A DNA stretch of 14,331 nucleotides from an uncultured Alphaproteobacteria bacterium (GTDB lineage: Bacteria; Pseudomonadota; Alphaproteobacteria; Paracaedibacterales; CAIULA01): positions 1-14,331 of the forward strand of contig CAIVFQ010000127.1 in the NCBI GenBank assembly GCA_903905285.1, in the 5' to 3' direction. Shown one piece after another: positions 1 through 5,590 of the stretch. A program made the translations under genes and the position numbers. Under the pieces are notes generated by a model, which saw only the letters and a program-made list of their open reading frames with translations, did no database searches and was not told the DNA's origin. How positions within the stretch are numbered: position 1 is the stretch's first letter; every line of letters begins with the position of its first letter.

Positions 1-37
1 ACACCAAACAGCCGAAGAAAAACCTTGGGACTTTTGA
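1..37 (+). CDS. Possible C-terminal tail of an upstream gene (partial)
   Basis: Frame 2 from the window edge reads HQTAEEKPWDF and stops at TGA 35-37. The composition (charged, then PWDF at the end) looks like an ordinary protein C terminus. However, the other two forward frames are also open across these bases (frame 1 to the stop at 112-114, frame 3 to the stop at 52-54), so 11 residues do not decide the matter. I cannot assign a family. In many alphaproteobacteria tuf lies just upstream of tRNA-Trp, but this tail does not resemble the end of EF-Tu. Confidence 0.2.
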   Translation, partial: HQTAEEKPWDF

Positions 38-61
38 CGATTTTTGTGTATCTTAGGCTCA

Positions 62-92
62 TGAGGGAACTACCTTGGTCGGTTTTCCCTCA
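62..92. repeat. Perfect 8-bp inverted repeat (hairpin) upstream of the orphan gene
   Basis: TGAGGGAA at 62-69 is exactly complementary to TTCCCTCA at 85-92, around a 15-base loop. No run of T follows on either strand, so it is not a standard intrinsic terminator. It sits just before the stop (112-114) that bounds the orphan reading frame upstream. It could be a leader hairpin, a decayed terminator or an operator; nothing decides between these. Confidence 0.35.
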
Positions 93-216
93 AAACTCTC
101 ACTATTTTACCTAAAATGCAACTTACGCAGAAGGTCTAGTAGCCCGGCAGCTGTTTGCTCCAACATTAGAAAATCATGTTCGTCCACATGTTCGGAGTTT
201 TGTAGGTGCCGGAGAT

Positions 217-1914
217 TTGGTTCAACGGACTGGGGCAATGAACGACCTTCGCCGTATTGTTTCTGATCTGCCTCGTGTATTTATAGGCGACTCTCAGCCA
301 CTGTTATGTCTGATTCTTGCTGCGCTCCGCGATGTTCCTGCTGGTCAGGCTGTAGATGTGTCTGGTCTTCTTCCCTTTGAGAGGAGTTTGGCTTTAAATG
401 CTAATGCTTCGCGTCTGTTGGATATTAGAAGTGATGGTTCTGTGGACGCGTTGCGTGCTCGATTAAAAAGAGAGTATGACTCACGTTACATATCATCTCG
501 TGCACAATTTTTTGCAGATCCTAGGAATCTTGTGCAGCGCAAAGCAGCAGCAGCCGAAATGCGAAGGACTGCTGTTTCTATTGTTTCGTTAAATGAGCTA
601 CGAGGAAGAGAGAGAGGTTCGTGGGAAAGGCACTCATCATTTTTTGTATGGTTAGCTACTAACGATTTGCTGGATGTTACAGAAATAAAGAAAGGCAATG
701 GGGCGGATCTGGATCAAAGAACCATTAATTCTGTCTTAGGATTTAGTAATCAACTGAGAGAAAAAGTAGTCGCAGGAACGGCCACTGTTAGTGATCTAGA
801 ATCAGCCATGAATTGTGCTAAAAAATTAAGTCTGTTGCGCAAACGAACCGGCGCCCGTCTTGATAGTCAAAGTGTTCTCGATGCTTTGCGTTATGTTGTT
901 CTTGGGCTTGATGAGGGGCGAATAAATGGGATATATGATAGGCACGGAGGCGCGGGTCGTCGTCGTGGGTTATTGCGAGATCGGAGCTCTATGGGGCTTT
1001 TTTGGAGTCAAATTGCCTATGGGTACGCGTCAACATTACCAGCAGGGGATCCAAAAACACAGTTATGTCGAGACGCGTATGCAATTTTATCTGCCGTTAA
1101 AGAAGGTGGCAGAGTGCGCAGCATGACGACCGGTTTGTATATGGCAGCATTTATCACTCAACATGGCTTGGTTCCAGAAGGTATCGATGATTCGGCTGAG
1201 CTGGCTAGAAGGTTGTTTGAAGAATACGAAAGAGCAAAAGCCAAATCCAGAGATAAAGGTGAGCAAGAAGAACCCGTTGCAAAGAGACGTCGTGCCGGTT
1301 CAAAAGAGGAGAGTCTATACGTTGAAGCTGGGGCCAAGAACGTGCGTCAGTTAGCTGAAGCAGTCGCTGAGGCTTTGGAAGAAGAAGCTGATGATGAATC
1401 TGAAGGTGGTTCAAGTTCAGGCTCTAGCTCAAGCTCAGATGATGATTCAGGTTCAGGTATGCGTGCTGGTGGTGCAGCTGCCGCGATTCCTTCTAGAGGC
1501 GCTGCAGCTGCCGCTTCCCCTCTTTCTTCCCCTCTTTCTTCCCCTCTTTCTTCCCCTAGAGGCATGGTCAGAGGAGCGCTGCGACCTTTACCATTGGCAG
1601 TTCCTTCGTCTTCAGCTGGGGCAGCCGCTGCAGCTTTCCCTTCTCCATCCAGGGTTGGGCAAGGTCTTGGTAGTCCTCATGTTTCACCGCTTGATAAAGA
1701 TAGAGAAGGATTTGTGATGCGCATGCATCGAAGTAAAACCCAAGAAGAAATATTTAGGATGTTGCAAGACCCAGAGGTGGCGATAAGAGAGGGGTTTTCA
1801 AAGAGAGAGAAACCCCTTACAAGACACCAAGTCGGTCACGCCATAGCTCGGGGGCTTGCAAGTGGAATATTAACACCTAAAAAGGAGTCTCAAAAGCGAT
1901 CAAGGGGTGGATAG
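217..1914 (+). CDS. Hypothetical protein with low-complexity C-terminal third; possible secreted effector
   Basis: I do not recognise the family. From TTG 217 the protein has 565 residues. Residues 1-345 look globular and helix-rich, with no signal peptide and no obvious membrane segment. The rest is modular low complexity: PVAKRRRAG at 353-361, which resembles a monopartite eukaryotic nuclear localisation signal; an acidic stretch at about 385-397; a Ser/Asp tract at 399-413; alanine blocks at 418-427, 427-433 and 466-473; SPLS repeats at 434-447; a more ordered-looking segment at about 490-552; and a basic tail TPKKESQKRSRGG. Such architecture is common in effectors of intracellular bacteria, but this is inference. 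The start is uncertain: TTG 217 and ATG 238 (residue 8) both lack a clear ribosome site, and the frame stays open back to 115 with no ATG or GTG. The gene stands alone upstream of tRNA-Trp and is not part of the conserved block that follows. Confidence 0.75.
   Translation: MVQRTGAMNDLRRIVSDLPRVFIGDSQPLLCLILAALRDVPAGQAVDVSGLLPFERSLALNANASRLLDIRSDGSVDALRARLKREYDSRYISSRAQFFADPRNLVQRKAAAAEMRRTAVSIVSLNELRGRERGSWERHSSFFVWLATNDLLDVTEIKKGNGADLDQRTINSVLGFSNQLREKVVAGTATVSDLESAMNCAKKLSLLRKRTGARLDSQSVLDALRYVVLGLDEGRINGIYDRHGGAGRRRGLLRDRSSMGLFWSQIAYGYASTLPAGDPKTQLCRDAYAILSAVKEGGRVRSMTTGLYMAAFITQHGLVPEGIDDSAELARRLFEEYERAKAKSRDKGEQEEPVAKRRRAGSKEESLYVEAGAKNVRQLAEAVAEALEEEADDESEGGSSSGSSSSSDDDSGSGMRAGGAAAAIPSRGAAAAASPLSSPLSSPLSSPRGMVRGALRPLPLAVPSSSAGAAAAAFPSPSRVGQGLGSPHVSPLDKDREGFVMRMHRSKTQEEIFRMLQDPEVAIREGFSKREKPLTRHQVGHAIARGLASGILTPKKESQKRSRGG
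1515..1557 (+). repeat. 12-bp tandem repeat, 3.6 copies, within the orphan gene
   Basis: The unit TTCCCCTCTTTC occurs three times without change (1515-1526, 1527-1538, 1539-1550), followed by a partial copy, TTCCCCT. It encodes SPLS units at residues 434-447. Because 12 is a multiple of three, copy-number change would alter protein length without breaking the frame. On either side are alanine blocks encoded by similar GCAGCTGCCGC segments at 1473-1483 and 1504-1514, which suggests that the whole 1465-1660 region grew by repeat duplication. Confidence 0.95.
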
Positions 1915-1925
1915 TTCTCCCCTTG
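1901..1925 (+). terminator. Weak hairpin at the end of the orphan gene
   Basis: CAAGGGG (1901-1907) pairs with CCCCTTG (1919-1925) around an 11-base loop that includes the TAG stop. The 7-bp stem is at the right place for a terminator, but no T run follows (TGTATCTGG), so intrinsic termination is doubtful. Confidence 0.25.
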
Positions 1926-1949
1926 TGTATCTGGATGATAATTAATTTC

Positions 1950-1979
1950 TGGACAGAATTAGTATAAATGCGCTAAAAA
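1950..1979 (+). promoter_or_regulatory. Candidate promoter for tRNA-Trp and secE-nusG
   Basis: TGGACA at 1950-1955 (four of six matches to TTGACA by position, TGGACA against TTGACA being five of six) is followed 18 bases later by TAAAAA at 1974-1979, a poor -10 box. It would start transcription about 10 bases before the tRNA. A second -10-like box, TATAAA at 1963-1968, has no partner -35. The gap of 1915-1996 must contain a promoter if the orphan gene is not cotranscribed, but I cannot place it firmly. Confidence 0.25.
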
Positions 1980-1996
1980 TCGGAAGTTAAGCTATT

Positions 1997-2073
1997 AGGA
2001 GTGTAGCTCAATTGGCTAGAGCGTCGGTCTCCAAAACCGAAGGTTGTGGGTTCGACCCCCTCCACTCCTGCCA
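1997..2073 (+). tRNA. trnW: tRNA-Trp, anticodon CCA
   Basis: The cloverleaf can be drawn by hand. The acceptor stem AGGAGTG (1997-2003) pairs with CACTCCT (2063-2069). The D stem is GCTC (2006-2009) with GAGC (2019-2022). The anticodon stem is TCGGT (2024-2028) with ACCGA (2036-2040), and the loop CTCCAAA places anticodon CCA at 2031-2033. The T stem is GTGGG (2046-2050) with CCCTC (2058-2062) around TTCGACC. The discriminator is G2070 and the CCA end is encoded at 2071-2073. The T stem has one T-T mismatch (2047 against 2061). A tRNA-Trp immediately before secE is the usual arrangement in proteobacteria. Confidence 0.97.
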
Positions 2074-2082
2074 GAATCATTC

Positions 2083-2103
2083 AACGCCCTTAAGGGGGCT
2101 GTT
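2083..2103 (+). other. Hairpin between tRNA-Trp and secE
   Basis: AAC plus GCCC (2083-2089) can pair with GGGC (2096-2099), one bulged T, then GTT (2101-2103), around the loop TTAAGG. There is no T run after it. It may protect or delimit tRNA 3' processing in a tRNA-secE cotranscript, but it could be a chance structure. Confidence 0.3.
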
Positions 2104-2129
2104 AGGCATAAACTTAAGTAGAGGTGACC

Positions 2130-2342
2130 TTGAAAACGCACGTAAAAAAGAAAAACTTTCTGCAAAAAGCACCGGAATTTGTTAGAGAGGTTCGCCAAGA
2201 AGCTAGCAAAGTGACATGGCCAAGTCGTAAAGAAACATCCTTAACCACAACAATTGTCTTTGTATTTGCAATTATTGCTGCTATCTATTTTATGATTGTC
2301 GATCAGATTATCTATCGTGCTTTGCACTGGATTATTGGTTGA
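2130..2342 (+). CDS. secE: Preprotein translocase subunit SecE
   Basis: SecE is the essential small clamp subunit of the SecYEG protein-conducting channel in the inner membrane. The bacterial short form with one membrane span is seen here: 70 residues, a basic N terminus, the conserved amphipathic segment EVRQEASKVTWPSRKET, then a single hydrophobic span from about SLTTTIVF to YFMIV and a short periplasmic end. I chose TTG 2130 because GAGGTGA at 2121-2127 matches the 16S anti-Shine-Dalgarno sequence and lies at the right distance from it. The alternative GTG 2124, two codons earlier, would overlap that site. The gene sits between tRNA-Trp and nusG (25-base gap), the near-universal order. Identity is certain; the start is likely but not proven. 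Confidence 0.95.
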   Translation: MKTHVKKKNFLQKAPEFVREVRQEASKVTWPSRKETSLTTTIVFVFAIIAAIYFMIVDQIIYRALHWIIG

Positions 2343-2367
2343 AGAAGAAACGGATAAGGGTAAGGGT

Positions 2368-2904
2368 ATGACGGGCGCAGCAAAATGGTACGTGGTTAAT
2401 GTTTATTCTGGTTTTGAAAAAAAAGTTGTTCAGGCCATTCAAGAGCAAGCTGCCAAAAAAAGTTTAAGCGATCGCTTTGAAGAGATGTTGGTTCCTTCCG
2501 AGGAAGTCGTTGAAATCAAGCGTGGAGCCAAGGTCAATACAGAGAAAAACTATTTGCCAGGATATGTTCTGGTCAAAATGGTTTTGGATGATGAGACTTG
2601 GCATTTGGTGCGTAATGTCGCCAGGGTTTCTAGCTTTCTAGGGGCAAATGGCAAGCCAATGCCGATTAGTCAGGTGGAAGTTAACCGGATTATGAAGCAG
2701 GTTCAGGATTCGAATGAAAAACCACGCCACACGATTGCTTTTGAGGTTGGTGAACAGGTTCGCGTTTGTGAGGGGCCTTTCAGTTCCTTTAGTGGTTTGG
2801 TTGAAGAAATTGACGGCGAAAAAGGCCGTCTGAAAGTTTCCGTGATGATTTTTGGTCGTCCGACTCCAGTTGAACTGGAGTTTGGTCAGGTTGAAAAGCA
2901 GTAA
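2368..2904 (+). CDS. nusG: Transcription termination/antitermination factor NusG
   Basis: NusG binds the beta' clamp helices and beta gate loop of RNA polymerase, suppresses pausing, and links polymerase to Rho or to ribosomal protein S10. The 178-residue length is typical. The NGN domain opens with KWYVVNVYSGFEKKV and contains the LPGYVLVKM strand. The KOW domain follows near the C terminus, with FEVGEQVRVCEGPFSSFSG and a closing SVMIFGRPTPVELEFGQV. ATG 2368 is preferred over an in-frame ATG at 2296 because the latter lies inside secE and adds unrelated residues, while AAGGG at 2356-2360 is well placed for 2368 and the family begins here. It is cotranscribed with secE. No insert or missing motif is visible. 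Confidence 0.98.
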   Translation: MTGAAKWYVVNVYSGFEKKVVQAIQEQAAKKSLSDRFEEMLVPSEEVVEIKRGAKVNTEKNYLPGYVLVKMVLDDETWHLVRNVARVSSFLGANGKPMPISQVEVNRIMKQVQDSNEKPRHTIAFEVGEQVRVCEGPFSSFSGLVEEIDGEKGRLKVSVMIFGRPTPVELEFGQVEKQ

Positions 2905-2914
2905 CGGTTAAATT

Positions 2915-2958
2915 GGTGGGGGGTGACCTTCACCTTAATAGACTGTGGAAGGTGCACC
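2915..2958 (+). promoter_or_regulatory. Structured nusG-rplK gap; possible L1-controlled leader
   Basis: The 100-base gap holds a hairpin GGTGA (2922-2926) / TCACC (2930-2934) with a three-base loop and a second self-complementary element, GGTGCACC (2951-2958). GGTG at 2915-2918 could instead pair with CACC at 2955-2958, enclosing the first hairpin. In E. coli, L1 represses rplK-rplA by binding the mRNA leader at this position. I cannot match the known L1 target motif base by base, so function is inference. I found no convincing promoter here. Confidence 0.25.
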
Positions 2959-3004
2959 ACACCGTACCACAAACTCAGTTTTAATGAATTGTCTGGGGAT
3001 TTAA

Positions 3005-3436
3005 ATGGCAAAAAAGATTACAGGTTATATTAAGTTACAGGTTGCTGCTGGTAAGGCCAACCCATCACCGCCGATTGGGCCTGCTTTAGGTCAACGCGGT
3101 TTGAACATTATGGAATTTTGTAAAGCGTTTAACGCACAAACGCAAAGCATAGAGCCAGGAACACCTATTCCTGTCGTTATTTCGGTTTATGCGGATCGTA
3201 CGTTTTCGTTTGTAACAAAAACCCCTCCTAATACGCACTTCTTAAAGAAGGCAGCTGGTATTCAAAAAGGTATTCAAACGCCTGGTCGTGGTACCGTTGG
3301 CAAAGTGACAATGGATCAGATCAGGGAAATTGCGAAAATTAAAAGGGTTGATTTGAATGCAAACGATTTAGATGCAGCTTGCACGATGATTGTTGGTTCA
3401 GCCCGATCGATGGGCTTGGAAGTGGTAGGGGAATAA
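3005..3436 (+). CDS. rplK: 50S ribosomal protein L11
   Basis: L11 binds the GTPase-associated centre of 23S rRNA at the base of the L7/L12 stalk. It is needed for factor-dependent GTP hydrolysis and for RelA activation by uncharged tRNA. The 143-residue length is normal. The proline-rich N-terminal domain motif [20 protein letters not shown] is intact, as is the C-terminal rRNA-binding domain with FVTKTPP, the GTVGKVT segment and the ending [18 protein letters not shown] at 2995-2999 supports ATG 3005. The gene is followed after three bases by rplA, so the two are one translational unit. Confidence 0.98.
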   Translation: MAKKITGYIKLQVAAGKANPSPPIGPALGQRGLNIMEFCKAFNAQTQSIEPGTPIPVVISVYADRTFSFVTKTPPNTHFLKKAAGIQKGIQTPGRGTVGKVTMDQIREIAKIKRVDLNANDLDAACTMIVGSARSMGLEVVGE

Positions 3437-3439
3437 ATT

Positions 3440-4126
3440 ATGACTAAGATTGTTAAAAGACTAAAGCAAGCTTATAAAACTTTCGACCGCGACAGAACCT
3501 ATGCTTTAAGTGAAGCGATAAAATTGGTTAAGGCGAATGCCAAGGCTAAATTTGACGAGACGATTGAAATCGCCATGAATTTGAGTGTGGATGCTAAAAA
3601 AGCAGACCAGAACATTCGTGGTGTTGTCCAGTTACCTCATGGAACTGGAAAGACTTATCGTGTTGCTGTTTTTGCCAAGGGCGTTAAGGCTGAAGAAGCT
3701 AAAAAAGCGGGCGCTGATATCGTTGGTGCTGAAGACTTGATGGAAATGATTCAGGCTGGCAATATGCCGTTTGATCGTTGCATCGCGACACCTGATCTGA
3801 TGGGGTTGGTGGGCCGTGTTGGTAAGATATTAGGTCCACGTGGATTAATGCCTAACCCAAAGTTGGGGACAGTGACGTTGGACGTGGAGGCCGCGATTAA
3901 AGCCGTTAAAGGTGGACAAGTTGAATACCGTACTGAAAAGGCGGGTCTTGTTCATTCTGGCGTAGGCCGAGCAAGTTTTGACGATAAGTCTTTGCTTGAA
4001 AACATACAGGTCTTTGTTGACGTTGTTACGAAAGCCCGCCCAGCTGGTGCTAAAGGAACATATATTAAGAAAATGACGCTTAGCTCGACGATGGGGCCGG
4101 GGGTTAGTTTTCAGTTAGAAGTTTAA
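3440..4126 (+). CDS. rplA: 50S ribosomal protein L1
   Basis: L1 forms the mobile L1 stalk of the large subunit, which helps release deacylated tRNA from the E site. In many bacteria it also represses its own mRNA. The 228-residue length is close to the E. coli protein. Family landmarks are present in order: the N-terminal [33 protein letters not shown], the [15 protein letters not shown] signature, and [15 protein letters not shown] near the end. The ribosome site AGGGGAA overlaps the rplK stop and ATG 3440 follows three bases after that stop, so translation is probably coupled. A long regulatory gap separates it from rplJ. Confidence 0.98.
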   Translation: MTKIVKRLKQAYKTFDRDRTYALSEAIKLVKANAKAKFDETIEIAMNLSVDAKKADQNIRGVVQLPHGTGKTYRVAVFAKGVKAEEAKKAGADIVGAEDLMEMIQAGNMPFDRCIATPDLMGLVGRVGKILGPRGLMPNPKLGTVTLDVEAAIKAVKGGQVEYRTEKAGLVHSGVGRASFDDKSLLENIQVFVDVVTKARPAGAKGTYIKKMTLSSTMGPGVSFQLEV

Positions 4127-4158
4127 AAAAACTACGAATTCAGTGGGGTTAACGCCCT

Positions 4159-4178
4159 GCTGCGTCGGCTGCTTTTTT
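4159..4178 (+). terminator. Weak hairpin plus T6 after rplA
   Basis: GCTG (4159-4162) can pair with CGGC (4166-4169), and a T6 run lies at 4173-4178. The stem is only four pairs and competes with the longer leader stem that starts at 4167. It may cause partial termination between the L11-L1 and L10-L12 gene pairs, or nothing at all. Confidence 0.2.
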
Positions 4179-4275
4179 ACCCTTGGGTAGTAAGGCAGTT
4201 GTGTCAAGGACTGTAGGTTCTGTTATCAAACAGTTTAATAGGAAGTTTGTAAAACTTCACTGCCTACACAGACAG
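4167..4275 (+). promoter_or_regulatory. L10 leader (ribosomal protein L10-L12 autoregulatory mRNA element)
   Basis: The layout matches the known L10 leader of bacterial rplJ mRNAs. AAGGACTGTAGG (4206-4217) opens a junction and TGTAGG (4212-4217) pairs with CCTACA (4263-4268). Inside it are a hairpin CTGTT (4220-4224) / AACAG (4229-4233), the single-stranded TTTAAT (4234-4239), and a second hairpin GAAGTTT (4242-4248) / AAACTTC (4252-4258). The closing strand CCTACACAGACAG resembles the E. coli CCTGCGTAGACGG kink-turn side. A further stem lies upstream: CTGC 4169-4172 with GCAG 4195-4198, enclosing the ACCC/GGGT hairpin. By family knowledge, excess L10-L12 complex binds here and represses translation of rplJ-rplL. 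Confidence 0.82.
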
Positions 4276-4391
4276 AAGGGGAAGAGTATTTTTGGGTGCG
4301 ATTATTCATATTATCCATTTAAGAAGCCAATTCGTTCCTTCTGTGACGATAAAGAGGGGGTTATCCCTTCGAAGTAAGTTTTTGCTTGCTT
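4272..4391 (+). promoter_or_regulatory. Downstream half of the rplJ leader with competing hairpins
   Basis: ACAGAAGG (4272-4279) is exactly complementary to CCTTCTGT (4337-4344), a long-range stem starting inside the L10-binding element. It is followed by GAGGG (4354-4358) / CCCTT (4365-4369) and by AAGTAAG (4372-4378) / CTTGCTT (4385-4391) with one G-U pair, just before the ribosome site of rplJ. These could carry the L10-binding signal to the ribosome site, but the switching is inference. The TTG-initiated frame crossing this leader has no ribosome site and is not called as a gene. Confidence 0.4.
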
Positions 4392-4416
4392 ATATTGTTA
4401 AAGGAGAAGAGTAAAA

Positions 4417-4923
4417 ATGGACCGTTCTCAGAAAACAGAGCTGGTTTCTAGCATGCGTGAAGCCTTACAAAAGGCTAAGGTTGTTGTGGTAACGCAACAG
4501 CTTGGTCTTAGTGTGGCGGAGGCAACGACTTTACGTCGTCAAATGCGTGATTCACAGGCTCACTTTAAGGTTTTGAAAAATACTCTCGCTCAGTTAGTTG
4601 TTAAAGACACACCCCTTGAAGGGATAAGTTCTTTGTTTAAAGGGCCAACGGCAATTGCGTTTTCGCAAGATCCGGTTGGTGCTGCGAAAGCAGCAGCTAA
4701 GTTTGCTGAAAAAAATGATAAATTAGTGATTATCGGCGGATATATGGATGGACAAATTTTGTCACCAGCAGCCGTGAAATCTTTAGCAACCTTGCCTTCT
4801 TTAGACGAGCTACGCAGCATGTTAATAGCTTTGGTTTCGGCCCCTGCTACAAAACTTGCCATCCTTACAAAGGAGCCTGCCGCAAGGCTTGCACGTGTTT
4901 TATCAGCCAAGAGTGTGGCGTAA
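4417..4923 (+). CDS. rplJ: 50S ribosomal protein L10
   Basis: L10 anchors the L7/L12 stalk to 23S rRNA. Its N-terminal domain binds rRNA beside L11 and its C-terminal helix carries the L7/L12 dimers. The protein has 168 residues, normal for the family. It begins MDRSQKTELVSSMREALQKA, contains the conserved LRRQMRDSQAHFKVLKNTLAQ segment of the rRNA-binding domain and LFKGPTAIAF, and ends in the long hydrophobic and alanine-rich helix where L7/L12 dimers attach. A strong ribosome site, AAGGAGAAGAG at 4401-4411, supports ATG 4417. The upstream L10 leader implies autoregulation. rplL follows after 45 bases. Confidence 0.98.
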   Translation: MDRSQKTELVSSMREALQKAKVVVVTQQLGLSVAEATTLRRQMRDSQAHFKVLKNTLAQLVVKDTPLEGISSLFKGPTAIAFSQDPVGAAKAAAKFAEKNDKLVIIGGYMDGQILSPAAVKSLATLPSLDELRSMLIALVSAPATKLAILTKEPAARLARVLSAKSVA

Positions 4924-4968
4924 TTCAGAATCTATATGTAATTAAAATTGATAAAATTGGAGTTTTAA

Positions 4969-5340
4969 ATGGCTAATAAATTAGGAAAAATTGTTGAAGA
5001 GTTATCCAGCTTAACAGTTTTAGAGGCAGCTGAGCTTTCAAAGCTGTTAGAAGAAACATGGGGCGTTAGTGCTGCCGCTGCGGTTGCTGTTGCAGCCCCT
5101 GTAGCTAGTGCTGAAGCTGCTGAAGTTAAAACAGAGTTTGATGTTCATTTGGATGAAGTCGGCGCTAACAAGATTAACGTTATTAAAGAAGTTCGTGCTA
5201 TTACAGGTTTGGGTCTGAAAGAAGCGAAGGATCTTGTAGAAGGCGCGCCAAAACTTGTTAAACAAGCTGTTTCTAAAGATGAAGCTGATAAAATTAAAGC
5301 GCAGTTAGAAAAAGAAGGCGCTAAAGCTTCTATAAAATAA
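4969..5340 (+). CDS. rplL: 50S ribosomal protein L7/L12
   Basis: L7/L12 is the multi-copy stalk protein that recruits EF-Tu, EF-G, IF2 and release factors and stimulates their GTP hydrolysis. All parts are visible in 123 residues: an N-terminal dimerisation helix pair (1 to about 32), an alanine- and valine-rich flexible hinge (about 34-51), and a C-terminal factor-binding domain starting near EFDVHLDEV, with [20 protein letters not shown] and [17 protein letters not shown], which includes the conserved lysines and glycines that contact factors. GGAG at 4958-4961 supports ATG 4969. It lies in the rplJ-rplL unit and is followed by a 250-base gap before rpoB. Confidence 0.98.
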   Translation: MANKLGKIVEELSSLTVLEAAELSKLLEETWGVSAAAAVAVAAPVASAEAAEVKTEFDVHLDEVGANKINVIKEVRAITGLGLKEAKDLVEGAPKLVKQAVSKDEADKIKAQLEKEGAKASIK

Positions 5341-5410
5341 GCTATCACAAAGCGGCAGGCAATAATTTTAAATTTGTCAATACTTTTTTGTTGTTGTCTG
5401 CCGATAAGCT
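5340..5410 (+). promoter_or_regulatory. Long stem-loop after rplL: likely attenuator or RNA processing site
   Basis: CGGCAGGCAATAA (5353-5365) pairs with TTGTTGTCTGCCG (5391-5403) over 13 positions, two of them G-U, around a 25-base loop. The outer arms AGCTATC (5340-5346) and GATAAGCT (5403-5410) extend it with a bulge. No T run follows the stem, so full termination is unlikely. In E. coli the rplL-rpoB gap contains an attenuator and an RNase III cleavage site that set polymerase output below ribosomal protein output. The position and shape here suggest the same role. Confidence 0.55.
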
Positions 5411-5451
5411 GTTTAGTATCTAGAGTCACTATTAAAATCGTGCTTTGATTT

Positions 5452-5509
5452 CACCCTTGGAAACCATGTTGCTTTATCACTTTCGAAATGAAAAATTCCA
5501 AGAACGGTG
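5452..5509 (+). promoter_or_regulatory. Second stem-loop in the rplL-rpoB gap
   Basis: CTTGGAA (5456-5462) pairs perfectly with TTCCAAG (5496-5502). CACC (5452-5455) continues the stem with GGTG (5506-5509) across a three-base bulge. The loop contains the self-complementary TTTCGAAA (5481-5488). It lies about 80 bases before rpoB and may be part of an rpoB leader or the second arm of a processing site. I saw no strong promoter between it and rpoB. Confidence 0.4.
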
Positions 5510-5590
5510 GTCAAAATGCCCCTTACTGCTTCTTAATATCTGGGAAGCTTTTATTATTTTAAATACATAGCGCACTGGGAGAAAGTATCG

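Noticed and set aside
34..59. Promoter-like TTGACG followed by TAGGCT upstream of the orphan gene
   Set aside because: The -35 is good but the spacer is only 14 bases and the -10 is poor.
1347..1565. Minus-strand frame rich in Glu, Ser and Ala inside the orphan gene
   Set aside because: It is the shadow of the low-complexity repeats; its composition follows from the plus-strand Ser/Ala codons.
4183..4377. A 64-residue open frame in the rplA-rplJ gap
   Set aside because: It starts with a TTG lacking a ribosome site, has no familiar motif, and lies across the L10 leader whose RNA structure explains the sequence.
5391..5419. Promoter-like TTGTTG, 17 bases, TAGTAT in the rplL-rpoB gap
   Set aside because: Both boxes match poorly and the -35 lies in the 3' arm of the long stem; too weak to call.
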